64,000 nt of DNA from an uncultured Aeromonadales bacterium (lineage in GTDB: Bacteria > Pseudomonadota > Gammaproteobacteria > Enterobacterales > Succinivibrionaceae), in NCBI GenBank assembly GCA_902776275.1, contig CACYPI010000001.1, forward strand, positions 50,629 through 114,628, read 5' to 3'. The position numbers and the translations under genes are program-made. The notes below the pieces were generated by a model. The model saw only the letters and a program-made list of their open reading frames with translations. It was not told where the DNA came from and ran no database searches. Positions 19,833 to 27,682 of the stretch are shown one piece after another (the stretch's first letter is position 1; each line of letters begins with the position of its first letter).

Positions 19833-20467
19833 TGCGCGCTCGCGCCAAGGGAAGCTTCACCTACCCCATCTCACCGCTTGAGCACCTCGTGTGCGGCGCG
19901 GACGAGGCGGGCAGGGGGCCCTTGATGGGCAACGTGGTCGCAGGCTGCGTCATCTTGAAGCCCGATGACCGCATCGAGGGCCTCGACGACTCCAAGCGCC
20001 TCACCCCAAAAAAGCGCGAGGCGCTCGAGCTTGAGATCAAGGCGCGCGCGCTTGCCTGGGGCATCGGGCAGTGCACGCCAGAGGAGATCGACTCCATCAA
20101 CATCCTCCACGCCTCGCTTTTGGCGATGAGGCGCGCCTACGAGGCGATGGGCAGGGCCTGCGAGCTGATGCTCGTGGACGGCAACAAGGTCCCCAAGGGC
20201 ATGCAGGTGATGGTGCAGGCGGTGGTGGGCGGCGACGCGCTGGTCCCGGAGATCTCGGCTGCCTCGATCCTCGCCAAGGTCGAGCGAGACCGCCAGATGA
20301 TGGAGCTTGACCGCCTGCACCCCGAGTACGGCTTTGCCAAGCACAAGGGCTACCCGACCGCGGCGCACCTGGAGGCGCTCTCGCGCCTGCCGGTGCTGCC
20401 CTGCTACCGCAGGAGCTACGGGCCTGTGAAGAAGATCCTCGCCGAGAGGGGTGCCCTTGAGGCATGA
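19832..20467 (+). CDS. rnhB: Ribonuclease HII
   Basis: RnhB removes ribonucleotides from DNA and RNA:DNA hybrids. The 211-residue product carries CGADEAGRGPLMGNVVAG (catalytic Asp-Glu), LDDSKRLTPKKRE (catalytic Asp region), ASILAKVERDRQM and the C-terminal HPEYGFAKHKGYPTAAHLEAL. The start overlaps the lpxB stop (TGATG). In many gammaproteobacteria dnaE follows; here accA follows directly. Confidence 0.97.
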   Translation: MRARAKGSFTYPISPLEHLVCGADEAGRGPLMGNVVAGCVILKPDDRIEGLDDSKRLTPKKREALELEIKARALAWGIGQCTPEEIDSINILHASLLAMRRAYEAMGRACELMLVDGNKVPKGMQVMVQAVVGGDALVPEISAASILAKVERDRQMMELDRLHPEYGFAKHKGYPTAAHLEALSRLPVLPCYRRSYGPVKKILAERGALEA

Positions 20468-20512
20468 TTTCTTACGGGCGGGGGACGCCCCGCCCAAGCG
20501 GAGAACTTTAAG

Positions 20513-21475
20513 ATGAATGACATGAACTATCTTGACTTCGAGCGCCCGATCGCCGATCTGGTGGCGCACATCGACGAGCTCAAGAGGCTGAGCGAGGACA
20601 TGAGCTCCGATGTCGACATCACCAAGGAACTGGCCTCGCTGGAGAAGAAGAACCAGGCCCTGACCAAGAAGATCTTCTCGAACCTGACGGCATGGCAGAT
20701 CTCGCAGATCTCCCGCCACCCGAGCCGCCCCTACACCCTCGACTACATCGAGAGGATCTTCACCGACTTCCACGAGCTCTCAGGCGATCGCGCCTTCGCA
20801 GACGACAAGGCCATCGTGGGCGGGCTGGCGCGCTTGAACGGCATGCCGGTCATGATCATCGGCCAGCAGAAGGGCCGCGACATCAAGGAGCGCACGATGC
20901 GCAACTTCGGCATGCCGCGCCCGGAGGGCTACCGCAAGGCCGCAAGGCTCATGAGGCTTGCCGAGAAGTTCCACATCCCGCTCGTCACCTTCATCGACAC
21001 CCCGGGCGCCTACCCGGGAGTCGGCGCCGAGGAGCGCTCGCAGGCTGGAGCGATTGCCGAGAACCTGAAGCTGATGTCCGATCTGCGCATCCCGGTGGTC
21101 TGCACCGTCATAGGCGAGGGCGGCTCGGGCGGCGCGCTTGCCATCGGCGTGGGCGATCGCGTCAACATGCTCCAGTACTCGACCTACTCGGTGATCTCCC
21201 CAGAAGGCTGCGCCTCGATCCTCTGGAAGAGCGCCGACAAGGCCCCGCTTGCAGCTGAGCAGCTCAACTTCACGGCCCACCGCTTAAAGGAGCTAGGGCT
21301 CATCGACAACGTGGTGCCCGAGCCCCTGGGCGGCGCGCACCGCAACTACGACGAGGCTGCGGCCCACCTCAAGCAGCGCCTGGTCACGGATCTCAACGAT
21401 CTCTTGAACCTCCCGCTCGACCGCCTCATCGAGCAGCGCTACACGCGCATCATGCACTACGGCTACTGTGACTGA
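20513..21475 (+). CDS. accA: Acetyl-CoA carboxylase carboxyltransferase subunit alpha
   Basis: AccA pairs with AccD to transfer carboxyl from biotin to acetyl-CoA, the first step of fatty acid synthesis. The 320-residue product has the N-terminal helical region, then [26 protein letters not shown], the crotonase-fold [18 protein letters not shown] and [13 protein letters not shown] oxyanion-hole segments. A ribosome site lies in GGAGAACTTTAAG. Its 3' end overlaps tilS by eight bases. Confidence 0.97.
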   Translation: MNDMNYLDFERPIADLVAHIDELKRLSEDMSSDVDITKELASLEKKNQALTKKIFSNLTAWQISQISRHPSRPYTLDYIERIFTDFHELSGDRAFADDKAIVGGLARLNGMPVMIIGQQKGRDIKERTMRNFGMPRPEGYRKAARLMRLAEKFHIPLVTFIDTPGAYPGVGAEERSQAGAIAENLKLMSDLRIPVVCTVIGEGGSGGALAIGVGDRVNMLQYSTYSVISPEGCASILWKSADKAPLAAEQLNFTAHRLKELGLIDNVVPEPLGGAHRNYDEAAAHLKQRLVTDLNDLLNLPLDRLIEQRYTRIMHYGYCD

Positions 21476-22901
21476 GGAGGAGGCGCGCTCCGTCGTTGAA
21501 GGCCTCTCGCGCGAGCTCTTGGAAAGGGCCGCCCCCAGGCGCCTGGTCTGCGGGATCTCAGGCGGAGCCGACTCGACGCTCGCGTTGCTCGTGTGCCTGA
21601 AGGCACGCGAGTTCAACCCTTCCATCGAGCTTCTGGCAGTCCACTGCATCCACGGCCTGGATGCCGACGATCCGATCTGGCTTGCTCACTGCCGCAAGCT
21701 CTGCCAAAAACTGGGCGCAGAGCTTGAGACGTCCAGGCTCCACATCGTCTACGGCGGCGGCCGCTCCCCCGAGGAAGTCTCACGTGCCGAGCGCTACAGC
21801 GCGCTGCTCTCGCGCCTGCACGGCGGCATCCTCGTGCTGGGACACCAGGCCGACGACATGGAGGAGAGCTTCCTGCTGGCGTTAAAGCGCGGCTCAGGGC
21901 CCAAGGGGCTCTCGGGCATGGAGTACATGGTGCGCGACAGCCGCGGCACCATTGTCAGGCCGCTCCTGCGCCTCCACAAGAGGCAGATAGAGGAGATCCT
22001 CGCTGCGTTAGGCCTGACCTTCGTCTACGACATCTCAAACTCCTATTTGAAGTTCGAGCGCAACTTCTTCCGCCTCAAGGTCCTGCCGCTCCTGCGCACC
22101 CGCTTTAAAGGCATCGACACGGCGATCCTCCGCTCCCAGAGGCTCTGCGCCCAGGAGCACGAGCTGGCCGAGGCTTACGCGCGCGAGCGCCTTCCCTCCA
22201 TGCTCCAGAAGTCACCCTATGCCAAAGGCTGGCAGGCGCTCTCATGCAGCGCCATAGCCGCATCCGGCGAGGCCCTTTCGAACCTCTGCATGAGGATTTT
22301 CCTAGAGCAGTTCACCGAGCTGCCGCCTGAGAGCAGCCTGGTTTCGGAGGCGGTGAGGCTGTGCAGGACTTCGAGCGATCAGAAGGGGCTCGTCAAGCTT
22401 GGGGATCTCGAGGTCCGCAGGAGTGGTGATCTGCTCATGGCAGTAAAGCCTGCGGCGCTGCCGCCTGCAGGCTCCTTCACGCTCGCCGTAGGAGGGGATC
22501 TGGTCTTGGGCGGCTACCGCTATTCCCTGGTTCCCTCGTCAGACAGGAAGATGGCCTTCCGCGTCGATGGGGCGGTTGAGCTTGAGTTCGGCGCCAAGGG
22601 CTCAACCAGGCTCCACCCACTCTGGCGCAGCAAGGGCCGCGAACTCAAGAAGCTCTTCTCAGAGTGCTCCATCCCCTATTGGGAGCGCGGCGCCTATCCG
22701 CTGGTGCGCGCAAGGGGCGGGGAGATCCTCGCCTTGGGCGGAGTGTTCGCCTGCCAGGGCGCGCAAAATGGCTGCGGCGAGCTGGCCGAGCTTGCAGTTG
22801 AAAAAAATCAACTAGCTAATATTAAAGCAGAAAAATCTAGAAAGAGACCTTTTTCGAGGGCAAAAAAAACCGGCATCTTCATGTGCCGGCCATATGACTA
22901 A
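21468..22901 (+). CDS. tilS: tRNA(Ile)-lysidine synthase
   Basis: TilS converts C34 of the minor tRNA-Ile(CAU) to lysidine using ATP and lysine. The 477-residue product has the PP-loop [46 protein letters not shown] and the C-terminal substrate-binding domains ([18 protein letters not shown]). The start is GTG at 21468 inside accA. The last 30 codons (after about 22800) are AT- and Lys-rich, unlike the rest. Their final stretch is antisense to the terminator of a minus-strand small RNA candidate, so the true 3' boundary may have been shaped by that element. Confidence 0.93.
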   Translation: MTEEEARSVVEGLSRELLERAAPRRLVCGISGGADSTLALLVCLKAREFNPSIELLAVHCIHGLDADDPIWLAHCRKLCQKLGAELETSRLHIVYGGGRSPEEVSRAERYSALLSRLHGGILVLGHQADDMEESFLLALKRGSGPKGLSGMEYMVRDSRGTIVRPLLRLHKRQIEEILAALGLTFVYDISNSYLKFERNFFRLKVLPLLRTRFKGIDTAILRSQRLCAQEHELAEAYARERLPSMLQKSPYAKGWQALSCSAIAASGEALSNLCMRIFLEQFTELPPESSLVSEAVRLCRTSSDQKGLVKLGDLEVRRSGDLLMAVKPAALPPAGSFTLAVGGDLVLGGYRYSLVPSSDRKMAFRVDGAVELEFGAKGSTRLHPLWRSKGRELKKLFSECSIPYWERGAYPLVRARGGEILALGGVFACQGAQNGCGELAELAVEKNQLANIKAEKSRKRPFSRAKKTGIFMCRPYD

Positions 22902-22951
22902 AAGGGATTCTGTTATGAGAAGGAAATCACGAATCTGAATTTCTTTGCCAT
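22862..22951 (-). ncRNA. Candidate small RNA, copy 1 of a three-member sibling family
   Basis: Read on the minus strand, a promoter-like pair TTGAAC (22982-22987), 18 bases, TCTAAG (22958-22963) precedes a body of about 90 bases. The body ends in the stem CCGGCA / TGCCGG and eight Ts. Blocks shared with the other two copies are TGAACTTTT, exactly 13 variable bases, CTCTAAGAG, then a TTCAG...TGA small hairpin region and AATCCCTTTT before the terminator. Here the T-run follows only on the minus side, which fixes the direction. The terminator lies antisense within the 3' end of tilS. No homology to a named RNA is claimed. Confidence 0.65.
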
Positions 22952-23138
22952 ATGCCTCTTAGAGGGTTCATCTCAAGAAAAGTTCAATTTCCCTGCGATA
23001 TTTTTTGAATAAATCTTTATCTTTTTGAAAAATCATCAAAGATCCTTTGCATGGATCTGGCGGCAGTGTGAGGGACATCCTAAGATCAAATCGTATTGGC
23101 GTTTTTTTAGAACTTCCGCTAGGCAATTGGAGGCAGGC

Positions 23139-24176
23139 ATGGGCGCTGAGAGTTCAATGCAGGGCAGGCCGTCGAAGGTGCTGCTCGACACGGACATGGT
23201 CGACTGGCTCGACGACGGCGCGGCGATGATGATGCTCGAGAAGTCCAAGGCGGTCGAGCTCGTCGGCGTCACGACCTGCATCGGCAACACATGGGTTGAG
23301 AGGGGGACGGCAAGCGCGTTGCGTCAGCTTGAGGCGATCGGGGCAGACCACGTGCCCGTGTGCATGGGCGTCAACCGCGTCACCCGTGAGGGCAGGTTCG
23401 AGGGCATGCAGGAGGAGCTCAAGCGCTTTGGCTCGGCCGCGGGCATGTACCTTGGCGCAGCCGGCGTCCTCGAGCCTGCCTCATGGGAGCAGGCATATCT
23501 TGAGAACTACGGGCAGAAGCCCCGCCTCAAGCCCAGCAGTGCGTTCGCACCCGACTTCATCCTAGATGAGCTGCACAATCACCCGGGCGAGCTGACGATC
23601 ATCGCCATCGGCAGCGGCGCCAACCTGGCGCAGGCGCTGCACCGCGATCCCAAGGCCGCGATGCTTGCCAGGAGGATCATCATCATGGGCGGGGCCTTCT
23701 TCGTGCCGGGCAACGTGATGCCATGCGCCGAGTTCAACTCGTGGATCGATCCCGAAGCGATGCGCCAGGTCTTCAGGGCGCCTTTCCCCGAGATGGTGAT
23801 CGTGCCGCTTGACGCGACCAACCATGTGCGCATCACCCCCGAGCGCTACCAGCGCATGAAGTCGCTCGTCAAGAATCCCGTGATCCGCAGCCTGATGGCC
23901 AGCCACTGGATGACGCCCTTCTTTGAAAAGGGGGAGGTGCCGCATGAGAACTGCGTGTGGGACCTCATCGCCGCCGCGATCACCATCGATCCTTCGGTGA
24001 TCGCCAAAGAGGCGCTGCTGCCTGTGGATGTCGTGGATCAGTACGGGCCCTGCTATGGCCAGACCATCGCCTACACCGGGCAGGGGCCCGAGGGTGCGCG
24101 CAAGGCCCGCATCGTGCTGCGTGCTGATGAGAAGAAGGTCTGGGAGATGATCTTCAAGATGTGCTCTGAGCTCTGA
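23139..24176 (+). CDS. Inosine/uridine-preferring nucleoside hydrolase family protein
   Basis: The 345-residue product matches the nucleoside hydrolase fold. It has an N-terminal VLLDTDMVDWLDDGAAMMML (the calcium-binding Asp cluster in variant form), ELVGVTTCIGNTW, LTIIAIGSGANLAQAL, IIIMGGAFFVPGN and CAEFNSWIDPEAM (the usual EFN-x2-DPEA). By family it would hydrolyse the N-glycosidic bond of nucleosides for salvage. No signal peptide is present, so it is probably cytoplasmic. The start follows GGAGG. It is monocistronic and flanked on both sides by sibling small RNA candidates on the other strand; copy 2's terminator hairpin also ends this gene. Substrate is unknown. Confidence 0.82.
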   Translation: MGAESSMQGRPSKVLLDTDMVDWLDDGAAMMMLEKSKAVELVGVTTCIGNTWVERGTASALRQLEAIGADHVPVCMGVNRVTREGRFEGMQEELKRFGSAAGMYLGAAGVLEPASWEQAYLENYGQKPRLKPSSAFAPDFILDELHNHPGELTIIAIGSGANLAQALHRDPKAAMLARRIIIMGGAFFVPGNVMPCAEFNSWIDPEAMRQVFRAPFPEMVIVPLDATNHVRITPERYQRMKSLVKNPVIRSLMASHWMTPFFEKGEVPHENCVWDLIAAAITIDPSVIAKEALLPVDVVDQYGPCYGQTIAYTGQGPEGARKARIVLRADEKKVWEMIFKMCSEL

Positions 24177-24185
24177 GGCGCAGGC

Positions 24186-24272
24186 AAAAAAAACGCCCGG
24201 CGCTTTGGCCGGGCTTTTGAAAAAAGGGAATTCTATATAAGAGAAGAAATCAGAGCTGAAATCCTTTCATAT
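24186..24272 (-). ncRNA. Candidate small RNA, copy 2 of a three-member sibling family
   Basis: On the minus strand GTGAAC (24303-24308), 18 bases and TCTAAG (24279-24284) precede a body of about 87 bases. It contains TTTCAGCTCTGATTT and AATTCCCTTTTTT and ends in the stem GCCCGGC / GCCGGGC plus a run of eight Ts. The same hairpin is followed by TTTT on the plus strand, so it also terminates the nucleoside hydrolase gene. The block order and the 13-base spacing between TGAACTTTT and CTCTAAGAG match copies 1 and 3. Confidence 0.65.
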
Positions 24273-24425
24273 ATGTCTCTTAGAGTGCCCAAGCGGGGAA
24301 AAGTTCACTCAGCCAGCTAAAAAACTTTAAAATTTTTGCAATATCTGAGTTACTAACTGATATTAAACAAAATATTTTTTTTTGAACAATCTCGCGCGGA
24401 AGAGCTTCATGGGCAGGATAGGGGC

Positions 24426-24511
24426 AAAAAAATGCCCGGCTTTGGTGCCGCCGGGTTTTTAAAAGGGATTTATATGAAAGAGCATCAGAACTGGTCTGAA
24501 ATTCTATCCAT
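24426..24511 (-). ncRNA. Candidate small RNA, copy 3 of a three-member sibling family
   Basis: On the minus strand TTGAAC (24542-24547), 18 bases and TCTAAG (24518-24523) precede a body of about 86 bases. It contains TTTCAGACCAGTTCTGA (a real small hairpin CAGA/TCTG) and AATCCCTTTT, and ends in CCCGGC / GCCGGG followed by CATTTTTTT. No plus-strand gene ends here, so the element is not simply a gene's terminator. This is the strongest argument for an independent RNA gene. Confidence 0.65.
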
Positions 24512-24518
24512 ACATCTC

Positions 24519-24735
24519 TTAGAGCAAGTTGCGCGTCAAAAGTTCAATTTTTGCGTGAAAAAAATGGCCACGTTGCAATTTTATGTAATCAAAAGACTTT
24601 TTTAAAAAGCTGAGCGATGGACCAATGCGCCTTTCCACATCCCGGAAAACTTGCTCCTCACCATTTGCGACGAGCTTGTGAAAGTCAGCAAAATACAGCT
24701 TTAATTGAGCAATTTTTTCGACTTCATGGCGCATG
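24519..24735 (-). CDS. Doubtful small ORF upstream of small RNA copy 3
   Basis: A 71-codon reading frame (starting MRHEVEKIAQLKLYFADF; an upstream ATG at 24836 would add 34 residues) fills much of the 24512-24884 gap. I recognise no family. It runs through the promoter of small RNA copy 3, ends at its -10, and has no clear ribosome site. The stretch is AT-rich compared with the genome. It may be chance; otherwise the gap holds only promoter sequence for the MglB-like gene. Confidence 0.2.
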
Positions 24736-24884
24736 CTGAGGCCATTTATGAGCAAAACCGTGATCCGGCGCGGGTTTGCTGAGTACGGCGATTTTTGTAC
24801 GTTTGTTTCATGCCCATCCTGGGCGGCTGCCGCCATTCCGTTCTGCTAATATCTGCTCATCATTTACCTGATTGCTTTGAGGTT

Positions 24885-25928
24885 ATGAGAAAAATGTCAT
24901 TGAAAAAGGCGGCCGCCGCAGGCCTTCTTGCGGCTTGCCTGTGCGCATCTGCCGCGCAGGATCCATCCAAGACCGTCAACGCCTTCTATTACGACGGTTC
25001 CGATCCCTTCATCTATTCTTTCAGCCAGGACTTCATAAACGAGGTCCGCGCCCGCGGCTTCATGGTAGTGGACCACGACGCGCAGCTTGACTTCACGCGC
25101 CAGTACAACGAGATCATGGACGCAGCCAAGGGCAAGTCCCAGCTGCTCGTGAACCTGCTCGATCCAAACTTCGCCTCAGACATCATCCAGGTCGTGCGCT
25201 CATATGGCGGCAGGGTGGTGTTTTTCAACCGCATTCCCGATCAGGGCACCGTGGCCAGCTACAAGAGCTCGTGGTACGTGGGCGGCGAGCCGGTGATGGC
25301 AGGCGCCGAGCAGGCCGAGGTCATCGCAGACTACCTCAAGGCCCACCCCGAGGCCGACCGCAACCATGACGGGCAGCTCGGCGTGATGGTGCTTAAGGGC
25401 GACCCTGGCCACGATGACACCACCTGGCGCACCTCCAATGTCCTGCTGGGGCTGTGCAAGGCCGGTGTGAAGGTCAAGGTTGTCGAGAGCGACTACTGCA
25501 TGTGGTCAGACATGAAGGCCGCCCAGGCAGTCGGGGATCTGCGCTCCAAGAACGGCAGCCTCTCCGAGGTCGAAGCCATCATCTCCAACAACGACTCGAT
25601 GGCGCTGGGCGCAATCCAGGAGCTCCAGCACCAGGGCTACAACCACGGATACAACGATGACAGCTACATCCCGGTGTTCGGCATCGACGGCATTCCCAAG
25701 GCATTGAAGGCCGCGCAGGACGGATCGCTTGCCGGCACTGTGCGGCAGGACTACGCGACCATGGCCGCCATCTCGGCGATGCTTTTGACCCGCGCCCCCG
25801 AGGATCTCAAGGGCGTCTCCGAGCTCACCCATGCCAAGGTGAGCGGCAACAACATCCTCGTCCCGTACAAGGGGATCAGGGCCGCTTTTTGGCAGGACTT
25901 TGACTCCAAGAAAGGCAAGTCGAAGTGA
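24885..25928 (+). CDS. mglB: Periplasmic galactose/glucose-binding protein, MglB-like, orphan
   Basis: The 347-residue precursor has a signal peptide (KKAAAAGLLAACLCASAAQ) and the type I periplasmic-binding fold. Positions correspond closely to E. coli MglB: VVFFNRIPDQ, YVGGEPVMAGAEQAEVIADYL, NHDGQLGVMVLKGDPGH, IISNNDSMALGAIQEL and IPVFGIDGIPKAL. The DRNHDGQ stretch resembles the calcium site. It would bind a hexose for an ABC importer or a chemoreceptor, but no mglA or mglC lies beside it. The start follows GAGG closely; MSLKK nine bases on is an alternative. Confidence 0.82.
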   Translation: MRKMSLKKAAAAGLLAACLCASAAQDPSKTVNAFYYDGSDPFIYSFSQDFINEVRARGFMVVDHDAQLDFTRQYNEIMDAAKGKSQLLVNLLDPNFASDIIQVVRSYGGRVVFFNRIPDQGTVASYKSSWYVGGEPVMAGAEQAEVIADYLKAHPEADRNHDGQLGVMVLKGDPGHDDTTWRTSNVLLGLCKAGVKVKVVESDYCMWSDMKAAQAVGDLRSKNGSLSEVEAIISNNDSMALGAIQELQHQGYNHGYNDDSYIPVFGIDGIPKALKAAQDGSLAGTVRQDYATMAAISAMLLTRAPEDLKGVSELTHAKVSGNNILVPYKGIRAAFWQDFDSKKGKSK

Positions 25929-25954
25929 ATCGCTTGCGCAAGGTGGAAAAATCA

Positions 25955-26022
25955 GTTAGCATAGGCTAACGCGATGAAAAATGCAGGAGGGGGCAAAACC
26001 GTGAATCTCCGTTCCCGCCTGC
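25955..26022 (+). other. Structured 3' region of the MglB-like gene
   Basis: After the stop codon there are two stems: GTTAGC-ATAG-GCTAAC (25955-25970) and GCAGGAGGG / CCCGCCTGC (25983-25991 with 26014-26022, one mismatch). A terminator follows at 26069-26099. A weak promoter-like pair TTGCGC (25934-25939), 17 bases, TAGCAT (25957-25962) would allow a separate transcript of about 130 bases. It may be a 3' UTR-derived small RNA or only an untranslated tail. Confidence 0.35.
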
Positions 26023-26068
26023 TTTGATTGCTCGCGTTTGCATGTGTTTTGTGCGCGGCCTGGCCGCA

Positions 26069-26099
26069 GGGCGGTTCCGAAAGGTTCCGCCCTTTTTTT
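26069..26099 (+). terminator. Intrinsic terminator downstream of the MglB-like gene
   Basis: GGGCGG / CCGCCC stem with an internal 2x2 loop, a CC/GG pair and a GAAA tetraloop, followed by seven Ts. Confidence 0.85.
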
Positions 26100-26129
26100 C
26101 GAGCAAGGCCAGGGGCGCGGCAAAAAGAA

Positions 26130-26157
26130 AGGGTCCGGGGATTCATCCCCGGACCCT
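26130..26157 (-). terminator. Terminator of rpsT
   Basis: Stem AGGGTCCGGGGA / TCCCCGGACCCT with a four-base loop, 19 bases past the rpsT stop. The minus-strand side continues into TTTCTTTTTG. Confidence 0.75.
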
Positions 26158-26175
26158 TCCCTCAAGAAGAGGGCG

Positions 26176-26439
26176 TTAGGCCATGGCCTTGACCAGAGCG
26201 GACAGCTTGCTCTTGGTGCGGGCGGCCTTGTTCTTGTGGATGAGTCCCTTGCATGCGGAGTGATCAAGCACGGACTCGGCCTTGATGAAGGCGGCCTTGG
26301 CGGCTTCCTTGTCGCCGGAGGCGGCGAGCTTGATGACTTTCTTCACGTAAGTGCGCATTGCGGAACGGGCAGCGACATTGCGCTGACGGGCCTTCTCGGC
26401 GAGAACCACGCGCTTCTTAGCAGACTTAATGTTAGGCAC
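26176..26439 (-). CDS. rpsT: 30S ribosomal protein S20 (GTG start)
   Basis: S20 is a primary 16S-binding protein of the small subunit. The 87-residue product begins [20 protein letters not shown], is very basic and helical, and matches the family length. The start codon is GTG, six bases after AGGAG. E. coli rpsT also uses a weak start (UUG), which is part of its translational control. A TAAAAT element at 26506-26511 on the minus strand may be the -10. The gene is divergent from ribF, as in E. coli. Confidence 0.96.
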   Translation of the reverse strand: MPNIKSAKKRVVLAEKARQRNVAARSAMRTYVKKVIKLAASGDKEAAKAAFIKAESVLDHSACKGLIHKNKAARTKSKLSALVKAMA

Positions 26440-26723
26440 AGATAGCTCCTGACTGATAACAAAACGGCCACATCATTCCAAATACGGTGGCGCCATGAAC
26501 GCAGTATTTTATCAAAAACCAGATGAAAGAGAAAGCTGATTTTCGCGCGCGCTTTCCTCCTCGAAGCCCCTTCCCCCCGCGCCATGGAAGGGATCCCATC
26601 CTGCTTGCGCGGCATTCCCTTGCCTTTGCGATTTTGCGGTGCGTTCCGCAAAATCGCCCGCGGCGCGGCCTCCACTGTATAATGAAGCCTTAACGCTCAA
26701 CGAGGTACGGAACACAAGGCGCG

Positions 26724-27680
26724 ATGCGGCTCATACGCTCACTTAAGGACTACGAAAGGCCGGATTGCGGCATTGCGCTGGCGATCGGCAACTTCGATGG
26801 TTTCCACCTGGGCCACCGCCGCGTCGTGTCGGAGATGATGGAGCGCGCCCGCTCCCGCGGCCTCAAGTCCGCGGTGATGCTCTTCGAGCCCCACCCGCGG
26901 GAGTTCTTCCAGGGGGAGAATGCCCCGGCAAGGCTCTCGACGCTTCGTGACAAGCTCTTTGAGATCTCATCGCTCTGTCCTGACTACGTGTTCTGCATGC
27001 GCTTTGACCGCGCATTCGCGTCCATGGAGAGCTCCGACTTCGTAAGGGATCTCCTCCATGAGAAGCTCGGCGTGCGCTGCGTCGTGGTGGGATCGCTCTT
27101 CGCGTTCGGCCGCGGCGCGCGCTGCGGCATCGACGACCTAAGGCGCCTGGGCGCGCCTTTGGGCATCGAGGCTGACGCCATCGAGGGCGTGACGCTGGAC
27201 GGCGAGAGGATCTCAAGCACCATGGTCAGGGCGCTGTTGAAGGCAGGCGACTTCAGGCGCGCCGAGCAGGCCCTCGGGCACCCCTTCTCGATGGGAGGGC
27301 GCGTGGCCCACGGCAGGGAGCTTGGGCGCCACCTGGGCTTTCCCACCGCCAACATAGCGCTAAAGCGCCTGGTGGCTCCGCTGGACGGCGTGTACGCCGT
27401 GCGCGTCGCCGCCGAGGGCGGCGCCTGGGACGGCATGTGCAATGTCGGCACCCGCCCGAGCATCGAGGAGGAGGGCAAGCAGAGCCTCATCGAGGCCAAC
27501 CTCTTCGGGTTCGACGGCGTCCTGTACGGCAAGCGGGCGCGGGTATACTTTTTTGAAAAGATCAGGGACGAGCAAAAGTTCCCGGATCTGAATTCGCTGC
27601 GCGGGCGCCTCATGCAGGACAAGGAAGCCTGCATGATGGCGCTCTCGGCGCGGCGGCAAGTCATAGCATCAAAGGTCTGA
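26724..27680 (+). CDS. ribF: Bifunctional riboflavin kinase / FMN adenylyltransferase
   Basis: RibF makes FMN and then FAD from riboflavin. The 318-residue protein has an N-terminal nucleotidyltransferase domain ([48 protein letters not shown]). Its C-terminal flavokinase domain carries [25 protein letters not shown] and NVGTRPS. A TATAAT at 26678-26683 may be its -10 element, though the -35 is poor. It starts the ribF-ileS-lspA-ispH run, two bases before ileS. Confidence 0.97.
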   Translation: MRLIRSLKDYERPDCGIALAIGNFDGFHLGHRRVVSEMMERARSRGLKSAVMLFEPHPREFFQGENAPARLSTLRDKLFEISSLCPDYVFCMRFDRAFASMESSDFVRDLLHEKLGVRCVVVGSLFAFGRGARCGIDDLRRLGAPLGIEADAIEGVTLDGERISSTMVRALLKAGDFRRAEQALGHPFSMGGRVAHGRELGRHLGFPTANIALKRLVAPLDGVYAVRVAAEGGAWDGMCNVGTRPSIEEEGKQSLIEANLFGFDGVLYGKRARVYFFEKIRDEQKFPDLNSLRGRLMQDKEACMMALSARRQVIASKV

Positions 27681-27682
27681 AA

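Noticed and set aside
22862..24432. The three AAAAAA-hairpin-TTTT motifs as plain gene terminators or REP repeats
   Set aside because: Conservation extends 80-110 bases past the hairpins with fixed spacing, the third has no plus-strand gene to end, and the first has its T-run only on the minus strand. A repeat with no function is still possible.
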